Shown in pieces: positions 1 through 5,902 of a stretch of DNA of 6,520 bases. The translations under genes and the position numbers were made by a program. The stretch's first letter is position 1; the number at the start of each line of letters is the position of its first letter. The notes below the pieces were generated by a model, which saw nothing but the letters and a program-made list of their open reading frames with translations, was not told where the DNA came from and ran no database searches. This DNA is from a bacterium (GTDB taxonomy: Bacteria > Patescibacteriota > Patescibacteriia > Magasanikbacterales > GWA2-37-8): positions 1 to 6,520 of the forward strand of contig JAJYIJ010000060.1 in assembly GCA_021790135.1 (NCBI GenBank), written 5' to 3'.

Positions 1-1
1 T

Positions 2-589
2 TGGGGGTGGTTTAATAGTCTTTATGCTGGCGGTAGCTGTTTTATTAAGGATTCTCGTTCCCTAGCGCACCAATTAAAGGCCTCTGGCGTGGCCGTTCCA
101 CTTCTAAATGAAACGTATCTGGCCAATCAGCGTCAACTGACAAGTTTTTTAGGACGCGCAGAAAAAGAGGCCGGCTTTGACTGGTCCAACAAAAAAGTAA
201 CCCTGTTTGGCGTTGCTTTTAAACGAGATACGAATGATATACGCAATTCTCCAAGCATCAACATAGTAAATTTTTGTCGAGAGAGGGGAGTAAAGGAAAT
301 GAAAATTTATGATCCCGCCGCTACAGATCTTTTTAAAAAGATTTTTACTGAATCTTCATTTATTAAGTATTTTACGAATGAGTCTGGAGCGATGGAGGAT
401 TCTGATGTTATAATTATCGCCACCGATTGGCCGCAATTCCGTGGCTTAGCTGCTGATCTAATAACAAAAAAGCATTGCCCCCTGCTCATGGATGGCCGCC
501 GCATGCTTCAGCACCACTATGCCACGCTTGCCAAGGCTGGCTTTGACATCATCGCCGTTGGCTCCCCATTTATTTCTGGTAAAAAATAA
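2..589 (+). CDS. ugd: UDP-glucose 6-dehydrogenase, C-terminal part (5' end outside window)
   Basis: Cytoplasmic NAD-dependent enzyme that oxidises the C6 hydroxyl of UDP-glucose twice to give UDP-glucuronate, a precursor of acidic surface glycans. The frame is open from base 2, giving 195 visible residues; about 240 residues (the N-terminal Rossmann domain) must lie to the left, judging by the usual 430-450. A GTG at 89 is an internal Val codon, not the start. Visible residues 10-17 read AGGSCFIKD-like, with catalytic Cys at 38-40, Lys at 47-49 and Asp at 50-52. The UDP-binding C-terminal domain follows, with FGVAFKRDTNDIRNSP (about residues 69-84), a DP pair at 104-105, then IIATDWPQFR and LLMDGRR. 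The TDWxxF motif favours UDP-glucose over UDP-ManNAc as substrate, though a related nucleotide-sugar dehydrogenase cannot be excluded without the N-terminus. Ile replaces the usual Pro of SCFPKD. Only 3 bases separate it from the next gene, so the two are probably cotranscribed. Confidence -1.
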   Translation, partial: WGWFNSLYAGGSCFIKDSRSLAHQLKASGVAVPLLNETYLANQRQLTSFLGRAEKEAGFDWSNKKVTLFGVAFKRDTNDIRNSPSINIVNFCRERGVKEMKIYDPAATDLFKKIFTESSFIKYFTNESGAMEDSDVIIIATDWPQFRGLAADLITKKHCPLLMDGRRMLQHHYATLAKAGFDIIAVGSPFISGKK

Positions 590-592
590 TTT

Positions 593-1489
593 ATGGCTAA
601 ACTACTTGTTACCGGCGGTGCCGGGTTCATTGGCTCAACTCTCACCGATGCATTAATTGGCTTGGGGCACGAAGTCGTGATTATTGACAATTTACTTCTT
701 GGAAAAAAAGAATTTGTCAATCCGGCGGCTGAATTTCACGAGCTAGACATCCGTGAACTGGGGGAAATTGAACCGTTATTCAAAGGAGTGGACGCTGTAT
801 TCCACTTAGCGGCTGACCCCCGATTGCAGATTTCAATTGAAAAGCCTTTAGAAACGCACGCAGTAAACGTTACTGGGACTCTGAATGTTCTTGAGGCGGC
901 GCGTCGTCAAGGTGTAAAAAAAGTTATTTTCACCTCTAGCTGCGCTTTGTACGGGGATCAGGCCGTGCCCATTAGCGAGAATGCAGTTCCTCGGCCACTT
1001 AGCCCCTATGGCCTTCATAAACTTATGGGCGAAGAGTACGCGCGCCTGTATGCCTCTCTGTTTGGCCTGGCAACGGTGTGCTTACGTTATTTCAATGTCT
1101 ATGGCCCGCGGAAATTGGCGACTGGCGCCTACCCAATGGTCATCCCGACATTTTTATCCCAAAAACAGAGGGGAGAAGCGTTGACGATTGTGGGAGACGG
1201 CGAAGCTACTCGCGATTATGTGCATGTCACGGACGTGGCAAAGGCCAACATCAAAGCCTGGCAATCCACGGTTTCCGATGGATCGCCCATCAATATTGGC
1301 TCGGGTAGAAGAATCAGTGTGAACACAATTGCCAAGCTCATTGGCGGTAAAACTGTTAATCTGCCGCCTCGTCCAGGCGAAATGCGGGACATCGAGGCCG
1401 ACATCAGCCGGGCGAAAGAACTACTTGGTTGGCAACCGAGCGTTATCTTTGAAGAAGGATTGGAAAAGCTTAAGCAAGCATGGCAGTAA
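593..1489 (+). CDS. GalE/WbpP-like UDP-sugar 4-epimerase (extended SDR)
   Basis: NAD-dependent extended short-chain dehydrogenase of 298 residues, predicted to invert C4 of a UDP-sugar in the cytoplasm. The Rossmann motif GGAGFIG is at residues 8-14, the acidic NAD-ribose residue at Asp32 (IIDN), and HLAAD at 71-75. The catalytic set is Ser116 in TSSCALYG, Tyr139 and Lys143 in YGLHK. RYFNVYGPR spans 165-173, and a PPRPGE segment followed by LLGWQP is near the C-terminus, typical of GalE/Gne/WbpP proteins. It lacks the RxxYDEGKR signature of UDP-glucuronate decarboxylases. Its place 3 bases after ugd suggests that UDP-glucuronate, or UDP-glucose/UDP-GlcNAc, is the substrate; motifs alone do not decide. 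The ATG at 593 is the only start that fits the Rossmann strand. No Shine-Dalgarno precedes it, so translation is probably coupled to ugd. It ends 10 bases from the stop of the convergent gene, and I see no convincing terminator between them. Confidence -1.
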   Translation: MAKLLVTGGAGFIGSTLTDALIGLGHEVVIIDNLLLGKKEFVNPAAEFHELDIRELGEIEPLFKGVDAVFHLAADPRLQISIEKPLETHAVNVTGTLNVLEAARRQGVKKVIFTSSCALYGDQAVPISENAVPRPLSPYGLHKLMGEEYARLYASLFGLATVCLRYFNVYGPRKLATGAYPMVIPTFLSQKQRGEALTIVGDGEATRDYVHVTDVAKANIKAWQSTVSDGSPINIGSGRRISVNTIAKLIGGKTVNLPPRPGEMRDIEADISRAKELLGWQPSVIFEEGLEKLKQAWQ

Positions 1490-1499
1490 GCATTTTTCC

Positions 1500-2768
1500 C
1501 TAGCTGATAATCACCTTATTGATTTCGTAAATTTCGTTCACATTATAATGGTCGGAGAAATTAATATCATTCCCATTCGGAATATAAGGGTCACGCATGA
1601 CGTAGTGACCGTGGCTTCCGCTAATCAAAACAACGAAGTGGGTCCCGCCGTAGACTCTAAGGCCGACGATAACCGGTTTGCCGCCGGCTAACGTTGCGTC
1701 GATATTCGCGGTGACGCGACTGGCGGTGATGCCGTCCACGCTGATAGTGGTGAGCAAAAAGGCGGGAAAGTAAGGGGCAAAATTGTTCGGATCGGAATTG
1801 ATGGTGACCGGCGTCACGTCATGGTAGCCGTAATGCGTCAAAACCATCGCAACTGAGGTGACAAGACAACCCGAGCTCGCCAGGGTGTAGCCGGTGCCGT
1901 TTAAAGCGGTGGCGCCCCAATAAGCATCACGTTGATTGTAATAGCAGCCCCAAGGATCGCAGCTCGTTTCATGCGGAAGCAGCTGGTCGCCGCCGGCATT
2001 TTTGATAAAAGCAGAAAAACTTTCCAGCTCCGATTTGGCGGCTGCCAACAATTTTTGGTAGTTTGACTCTTTGTTTTTAGTTTCCGTCAGCAATTGACTT
2101 TTTGACGTCACGGTCGCAGTGAGCGTTTGTTTTCGTGCGCTGAGCGTTTGGTTCTGGTCGGCCAGCGCTTGCTTTTTTTGTTGAGAAGCGTTTTGTTGCT
2201 CTGCCAACGTCTTTTCCTGGGATTCCAAATAGCGGGCTTTGAGTAGAAACGCTTTTTGTACCTCTAGAAGATTCTTTACATTTTGCCAAAACCCAGCGAA
2301 ATTATTAGCCGCCATTAGTTGCATAATAACTGAATCGCTATCACTTTCATTAATGTAACGCAATGAAGCGGCGACGCCAGCCTTGGCCGTATCAATATTT
2401 TTTTCCGTAGTGTTGATTTGGCCTCCAAGCTGCGCAATTTGTAGCTCCGTCGCATGAATTTGTTTTTGTGTTTCGGAAATTTGCGTGCTAACAGTATCGC
2501 GTTGCAAGTCAAGAGTTTTAATCGCCCTTTGCAGCGTATTCTTATCTGCTCCAGCTTTGTTGAGCTCAGCTTGATACTCCGCAATTTTTTGATTCAGTGT
2601 CGCCATTTGTTCCAGATCCGAGTTGATTTGGTTTTGCAGATCACTCTGGTTTGGGTCAGAAGAATTATTTGTCGCCGCCATCGCTGGAAAAACAAAAAAA
2701 AGGGTTATGGAGCACAAAACGCCCAAAATAATGAACCATTTTTGATAGATAGCCGCGGATACTTTCAT
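1500..2768 (-). CDS. Secreted PcsB-like coiled-coil protein with C39-like cysteine peptidase domain
   Basis: A 422-residue exported protein, probably acting on or near peptidoglycan. Residues 11-27 form a hydrophobic signal segment after a short basic N-terminus; PAMAA at 28-32 offers a signal peptidase I site after Ala31. Residues about 38-130 and 165-255 are Gln/Lys/Leu-rich heptad coiled coils. The segment between them (about 131-170, with SDSVIMQLMAANNFAGFWQ) resembles the hinge of PcsB/CwlO/EnvC coiled coils. After a Gly-Gly linker, residues about 272-410 fit the C39-like peptidase family (Peptidase_C39_2): Gln279 for the oxyanion hole, nucleophile Cys301 in SSGCLVTSVAM, His377 in GGTHFVV and Asp393 in RDPY. 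Cys270 and Cys275 could form a disulfide. Expected role by analogy: a murein hydrolase or hydrolase-associated protein of cell separation. A bacteriocin-leader peptidase role is less likely because there is no ABC transporter. The ATG at 2768 supports a complete signal peptide but lacks a Shine-Dalgarno. Confidence -1.
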   Translation of the reverse strand: MKVSAAIYQKWFIILGVLCSITLFFVFPAMAATNNSSDPNQSDLQNQINSDLEQMATLNQKIAEYQAELNKAGADKNTLQRAIKTLDLQRDTVSTQISETQKQIHATELQIAQLGGQINTTEKNIDTAKAGVAASLRYINESDSDSVIMQLMAANNFAGFWQNVKNLLEVQKAFLLKARYLESQEKTLAEQQNASQQKKQALADQNQTLSARKQTLTATVTSKSQLLTETKNKESNYQKLLAAAKSELESFSAFIKNAGGDQLLPHETSCDPWGCYYNQRDAYWGATALNGTGYTLASSGCLVTSVAMVLTHYGYHDVTPVTINSDPNNFAPYFPAFLLTTISVDGITASRVTANIDATLAGGKPVIVGLRVYGGTHFVVLISGSHGHYVMRDPYIPNGNDINFSDHYNVNEIYEINKVIIS

Positions 2769-2796
2769 ACGGCAGGCAGCGTGTTGTTATTAGAAG

Positions 2797-2832
2797 CCCG
2801 CGAATACCCTGCGCTTTTAGCGCAGGGTCGGG
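2797..2832. other. Leader hairpin upstream of the C39 protein gene; terminator-like on + strand
   Basis: An 8-bp perfect stem, CCCTGCGC (2807-2814) and GCGCAGGG (2820-2827), encloses the 5-base loop TTTTA. A further 4 bp, CCCG (2797-2800) with CGGG (2829-2832), can extend it across an asymmetric internal loop. Read on the + strand it is followed at once by TTTATTTTTTT, like an intrinsic terminator, although no + gene lies within 1.3 kb upstream. Read on the - strand it falls inside the predicted 5' leader of the coiled-coil/C39 gene, and no U-tract follows it there. It may stop antisense read-through from the epimerase gene, or be an mRNA leader structure. Confidence -1.
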
Positions 2833-2844
2833 TTTATTTTTTTC

Positions 2845-2874
2845 AATATAGCATAAATTAATACTTTTCGCCAA
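2845..2874 (-). promoter_or_regulatory. Predicted sigma-70 promoter of the coiled-coil/C39 gene
   Basis: On the - strand, a -35 box TTGGCG (2869-2874) is followed by an 18-base spacer and the -10 box TATATT (2845-2850). The bases TGC directly before the -10 give an extended -10 element (TGnTATATT). Transcription would start near 2838, giving a leader of about 70 bases that contains the hairpin at 2807-2827. It lies downstream of the rpmA terminator, so this gene appears to be transcribed on its own. Confidence -1.
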
Positions 2875-2899
2875 CAAAAAATAACAGAAAAAAATTAAA

Positions 2900-2933
2900 A
2901 CTAAAAATAAAACCCCGGCCTTTAAGCCGGGGG
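2900..2933 (-). terminator. Intrinsic terminator of rpmA
   Basis: On the - strand a 7-bp perfect GC-rich stem, CCCCGGC paired with GCCGGGG (arms at 2926-2932 and 2913-2919 in window coordinates), with a 6-base loop, is followed by TTTTATTTTTAG and more T-rich sequence. It starts about 22 bases beyond the rpmA stop, the expected place for a Rho-independent terminator. It separates rpmA from the next - strand gene. Confidence -1.
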
Positions 2934-2954
2934 AAGTATCTGAGGAAAAAATTG

Positions 2955-3230
2955 TTAAGCTACCACCGAAACGAACCTAGCCTGCCTCATGTTGCCGTCA
3001 AAACGTTTTCGTTTTTTCTGGGTAAATTTAACGTGGCCGCTGGCCACGGCGAAAAGAGTATCATCGCTGCCTTTTTTAACGTTCGCTCCTGGGTGGACGC
3101 GGGTACCGCGCTGACGAACAATAATTTGTCCTGGGTGGACAATCTCTCCATCATGTTTTTTAACTCCGAGGCGCTGAGCATTAGAATCTCGGCCTAAGCG
3201 GGTAGAACCACCGGCTTTTTTATGTGACAT
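2955..3230 (-). CDS. rpmA: 50S ribosomal protein L27
   Basis: Ribosomal protein bL27, 91 residues, part of the large subunit with its N-terminus reaching toward the peptidyl transferase centre. The sequence begins MSHKKAGGSTRLGRDSNAQR and continues with IIVRQRGTRVHPGANVKKG and DTLFAVASGHVKF, the family core along its full length. The N-terminus starts directly at the mature form, without the cleavable extension found in Firmicutes. The ATG at 3230 is chosen because the family sequence starts there; an in-frame start up to 3293 would add 21 unrelated residues and run through the promoter. No Shine-Dalgarno is present before the ATG. The usual neighbours rplU (L21) and obg are absent: upstream is a divergent membrane-protein gene and downstream an unrelated secreted-protein gene. 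The gene has its own strong promoter and terminator, so it is a single-gene unit. Confidence -1.
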   Translation of the reverse strand: MSHKKAGGSTRLGRDSNAQRLGVKKHDGEIVHPGQIIVRQRGTRVHPGANVKKGSDDTLFAVASGHVKFTQKKRKRFDGNMRQARFVSVVA

Positions 3231-3272
3231 ACGGCGATGTGATTGAAAAAATACATTAAGCTGATAGCCTCC

Positions 3273-3301
3273 AGTATAGCGGAAGCTGGGCAAGTTGTCA
3301 A
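3273..3301 (-). promoter_or_regulatory. Predicted strong sigma-70 promoter of rpmA
   Basis: On the - strand, a perfect -35 box TTGACA (3296-3301) is followed by a 17-base spacer and the -10 box TATACT (3273-3278), five of six matching consensus. Transcription would start near 3266, giving a leader of about 36 bases before the rpmA ATG. This strength fits a ribosomal protein gene. The -35 lies about 33 bases from the ATG of the divergent + strand gene, so any promoter for that gene must overlap this one. Confidence -1.
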
Positions 3302-3333
3302 GGGTAGCAAAATTTGTTAAACTGGCTTCCAGT

Positions 3334-3687
3334 ATGTTTTATTCCCCTCGCCTTTATCTCCTCGACCACTGGATTCAGTGGCCGCTTGGCTCCAGCCTCC
3401 TTGCCAATCTTGTTGGCTGGTGGTATCTTCTTGGCCACATTCATCCGACGGGTGATCCAATTTTTTTGCATTATACCATTTTATTTGGTGTTGACTATAT
3501 TGGCAGCTGGCATTTACTTCTTCTTCCTGCCGTCATCGGTCTGCTTATGATTGCGGTTAATTTTATATTTTCTTTTGTCATCTATCGGAAAAGCCGTTTT
3601 TTTTCACGTTTATTGGCTTTATCCACCGGTATTCTTGAGGTTTTTTTAATTGTCGCTCTCGTGCTTATTGTCGGACTTAATAGCTAG
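3334..3687 (+). CDS. Conserved small membrane protein, three predicted transmembrane helices, upstream of ftsW
   Basis: I do not know a named family for this 117-residue protein. Hydrophobic segments are at about residues 18-34, 58-84 and 92-115, so it is predicted to be an inner-membrane protein with three helices. Between the first two lies a polar stretch, HPTGDPIFLHYTILFGVDYIG (about 37-57). Its pattern (HY, then FGxDxIG, then a Trp) recalls short membrane proteins that I remember from CPR genomes; that is from memory, not a search. A basic loop YRKSRFF (84-90) probably faces the cytoplasm. The ATG at 3334 is preferred over an in-frame TTG at 3295, which lies within the rpmA promoter region and adds 13 residues. 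There is no Shine-Dalgarno. It ends 6 bases before ftsW, which suggests cotranscription and perhaps a role with the SEDS protein. Function unknown. Confidence -1.
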   Translation: MFYSPRLYLLDHWIQWPLGSSLLANLVGWWYLLGHIHPTGDPIFLHYTILFGVDYIGSWHLLLLPAVIGLLMIAVNFIFSFVIYRKSRFFSRLLALSTGILEVFLIVALVLIVGLNS

Positions 3688-3693
3688 CTACCT

Positions 3694-4803
3694 ATGCTTA
3701 TGGCCGCTCCGCGTAAGGCGGATAGGATTTTCTTAGTTTATTTGGCAGTATTAGTTATTTTTGGCTTAGCCGCTTTAATGTCGGCCAGTTCTCCGGCCGG
3801 CTACACGCAATATCATGATGCTTATTACTTTTTAAAGCGTCAAATTTTTTTTGGGTTGATTCCAGGAATAGTTTTTTTTCTGGCGTTCGCCAAGCTTGAT
3901 TATCATGTCTGGAAAAAAATTGCCTGGGTGGTTTATGGCCTTTCCATTGGATTGCTGCTTCTTATTTTTATTCCTCATTTTGGCCGGGTTATCAATGGCG
4001 CGCACAGTTGGCTGGCGCTTGGGCCGATCAGTTTTGAGCCGGCGGAAATTGCCAAGCTGAGTGTGGTAATTATCGCGAGTTTTTTGTTGACACGTGAGCA
4101 ACGCGACTGGACAAACTGGCAGACAAGCTTACTTCCCATTCTCGCGCTCTTGGCGCCGATTTTTTTACTTATCGTCATGGAACCGGATGTGGGAACACTG
4201 TCTATTTTGGTGATGATTGTTTTTATGCTTTTGTATATTGGTGCCGTGCCAAAACGCTACCTGCTTGTGCTGGGGTTGATCGGCGTTGTCGGTTTTTTTG
4301 GTTTAATTATTGCCGCCCCCTATCGCACGGAGCGTCTTACTATTTTTTTACATCCTGAGCTTGATCCCCAAGGTATTGGCTACCAAATGAACCAGGCTTT
4401 TTTGGCGGTGGGCTCTGGCGGTTTTTGGGGGCTCGGCTTCGGTCATTCGCGCCAGAAGTTCCAGTATTTGCCGGAGGCGAGCGCGGACACGATTTTTGCC
4501 ATTATTGCCGAGGAAAATGGTTTTATAGTTTCGATTGGATTAATCGTTCTTATTTTGTTAATTACGTGGCGCGGTTTAAAAATTGCCAAAGGCGCGCCGG
4601 ATGAGTTTGGCTGTTTACTCGTGTCGGGCATTATGGTATGGTTTGTGTGGCAGTCGCTCCTTAATATTGGCGCCACGGTGGGGGCCTTGCCGCTAACGGG
4701 TGTGCCCTTACCCTTTATCAGTCATGGCGGTTCGGCTTTGGCAGCCGCGCTCGGCGCCATGGGAATCGTGGCAAATGTGAGTAAACAATCTGAAATCGCT
4801 TAA
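3694..4803 (+). CDS. ftsW: FtsW/SEDS-family peptidoglycan glycosyltransferase
   Basis: Polytopic membrane enzyme of the SEDS family (FtsW/RodA/SpoVE), which polymerises lipid II into glycan strands together with a class B penicillin-binding protein. The 369 residues carry about ten hydrophobic segments. Conserved blocks in order are NGAHSWLALGP (101-111), FEPAEIAKL (114-122), MEPDVGT (162-168), QKFQYLPEASAD (254-265) with the putative catalytic Asp265, IFAIIAEENGF (267-277), and TGVPLPFIS with GGS (335-347). The QKxxYLPEAxxDxIF block is closer to FtsW/SpoVE than to RodA, which has an NFIPEQHTDFIF-type sequence, so septal synthesis is favoured. SAD-T replaces the commoner HTD-F around the Asp. 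The ATG at 3694 is used; a second in-frame ATG at 3700 is also possible. Its usual dcw neighbours (murG, murD, ftsQ) are absent here; it sits with a small membrane protein 6 bases upstream and rmlB 29 bases downstream. Confidence -1.
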   Translation: MLMAAPRKADRIFLVYLAVLVIFGLAALMSASSPAGYTQYHDAYYFLKRQIFFGLIPGIVFFLAFAKLDYHVWKKIAWVVYGLSIGLLLLIFIPHFGRVINGAHSWLALGPISFEPAEIAKLSVVIIASFLLTREQRDWTNWQTSLLPILALLAPIFLLIVMEPDVGTLSILVMIVFMLLYIGAVPKRYLLVLGLIGVVGFFGLIIAAPYRTERLTIFLHPELDPQGIGYQMNQAFLAVGSGGFWGLGFGHSRQKFQYLPEASADTIFAIIAEENGFIVSIGLIVLILLITWRGLKIAKGAPDEFGCLLVSGIMVWFVWQSLLNIGATVGALPLTGVPLPFISHGGSALAAALGAMGIVANVSKQSEIA

Positions 4804-4832
4804 AAGAGATTATTTGTCTTTCTAAATTCTTT

Positions 4833-5888
4833 ATGAGACTGCTCGTTGCCGGCGGCGCCGGTTTTATCGGTTCGAATTTTATTCGTTATATTTTACAGAA
4901 TCGTTCTGATATTTTTGTCGTTAATTTTGATAAATTGACTTACGCGGGCAATCTCGAAAATCTGAAAGAAATTGAGAATGACAGCCGCTATCGTTTTGTC
5001 CAAGGCGATATTATTGATTTGGAGGCACTCAATCGGACGATTTCGGAAAACAAAATTACCCACGTGATCAACTTCGCTGCCGAAACGCATGTTGACCGTT
5101 CTATTCACGGCGGTACCAAGGAATTTGTCTTGACCAATACCTTAGGCGTTCAGATGCTTCTCGATGCCGTTCGTTTACAGAATGTAGAAAAGTTTGTTAA
5201 CGTTTCGACTGATGAAGTCTACGGAGCGCTCGCTCTCGATGAAAAAAGGAAATTCACCGAAGCAACACCGATTGCTCCGAATATGCCGTATGCAGCGGCG
5301 AAGGCAGGCGGCGACCTGATGTGCCACGCCTATTTTGCGACCCACAAAACCCCCGTTATCGTTACGCACTGCTCGAATAACTATGGTCCATATCAATTTC
5401 CGGAAAAGCTTATTCCATTTTTTGTCTTTAAACTCCTCAAAGGAGAAAAGGTGCCGGTTTACGGCGACGGTTTGAATATCCGAGATTGGATTCATGTTCA
5501 TGATCATGCCAAAGCATTGCTTCTGCTTTTAGAAAAGGGAATTCCTGGCGAGGTGTACAATATCGGCTCGGATAATGAGCGGTCGAATATTGAAATTACG
5601 AAAATGATTCTTAAAATTATGGGAAAGAGTGAAGATATGATCGAGTATGTCACTGATCGCCCTGGTCACGACCGACGTTATGCCATTGATGCCGACAAAA
5701 TTTGCGCTTTAGGCTGGCAGCCTGACTATCCGGCAGAGCAATTTTTTGCCGGGTTGGAAGAAACCGTCGCCTGGTATAAAAAAAATACCACCTGGGTCGA
5801 ACATCTTTGGCAAAAGAAAAAAAATGAAATGAATGTGTTCCAAGATTCTCTTGAACATTCGCAGACAAAAATGAAGTCCTCAACCTGA
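4833..5888 (+). CDS. rfbB: dTDP-glucose 4,6-dehydratase (RmlB)
   Basis: Cytoplasmic NAD-dependent extended SDR that converts dTDP-glucose to dTDP-4-keto-6-deoxyglucose, the branch point for rhamnose, fucose-type and amino deoxysugars. The 351 residues have GGAGFIG at 7-13, NFDKLTYAGN at 31-40 (a dehydratase hallmark), FAAETHVDRSI at 81-91, STDEVYG at 125-131 with catalytic Asp127 and Glu128, and Tyr153 and Lys157 in YAAAK. CSNNYGPYQFPEKLIP and GDGLNIRDWIHVHDHA follow. The full pattern makes the assignment firm. About 25 Lys-rich residues at the C-terminus extend past the usual family end and look disordered. The ATG at 4833 is fixed by the Rossmann strand; no Shine-Dalgarno and no clear promoter is seen in the 29 bases after ftsW, so read-through from ftsW is possible. 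The stop is TGA. It is followed after 14 bases by the ketoisomerase that uses its product. Confidence -1.
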   Translation: MRLLVAGGAGFIGSNFIRYILQNRSDIFVVNFDKLTYAGNLENLKEIENDSRYRFVQGDIIDLEALNRTISENKITHVINFAAETHVDRSIHGGTKEFVLTNTLGVQMLLDAVRLQNVEKFVNVSTDEVYGALALDEKRKFTEATPIAPNMPYAAAKAGGDLMCHAYFATHKTPVIVTHCSNNYGPYQFPEKLIPFFVFKLLKGEKVPVYGDGLNIRDWIHVHDHAKALLLLLEKGIPGEVYNIGSDNERSNIEITKMILKIMGKSEDMIEYVTDRPGHDRRYAIDADKICALGWQPDYPAEQFFAGLEETVAWYKKNTTWVEHLWQKKKNEMNVFQDSLEHSQTKMKSST

Positions 5889-5902
5889 TAAGAAGAATCA
5901 AT

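Noticed and set aside
89..91. GTG as a start codon for the dehydrogenase
   Set aside because: The frame continues upstream to base 2 and encodes the catalytic GGSCF-KD motif, so this is an internal Val codon of a gene cut by the window edge.
1465..1500. Terminator between the convergent epimerase and C39 genes
   Set aside because: Only a short GCTTAAGC palindrome and a run of five T are present; there is no stable stem followed by a T-tract.
1329..1691. Open + strand frame spanning the epimerase end and the convergent gene's 3' end
   Set aside because: It overlaps two motif-supported genes in other frames and has no recognisable protein sequence.
3231..3293. Upstream in-frame start for rpmA, adding 21 residues
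   Set aside because: L27 sequence begins exactly at the ATG at 3230, and the extra stretch contains the -10 box and leader.
3295..3322. Possible + strand promoter TTGTCA-16-TTAAAC before the membrane protein gene
   Set aside because: The -10 matches only three of six consensus bases, and the -35 resemblance comes from the overlapping rpmA TTGACA on the other strand.
3295..3333. TTG at 3295 as the start of the small membrane protein
   Set aside because: It lies within the rpmA -35 region and adds 13 residues of no evident function; the ATG at 3334 is the simpler start.
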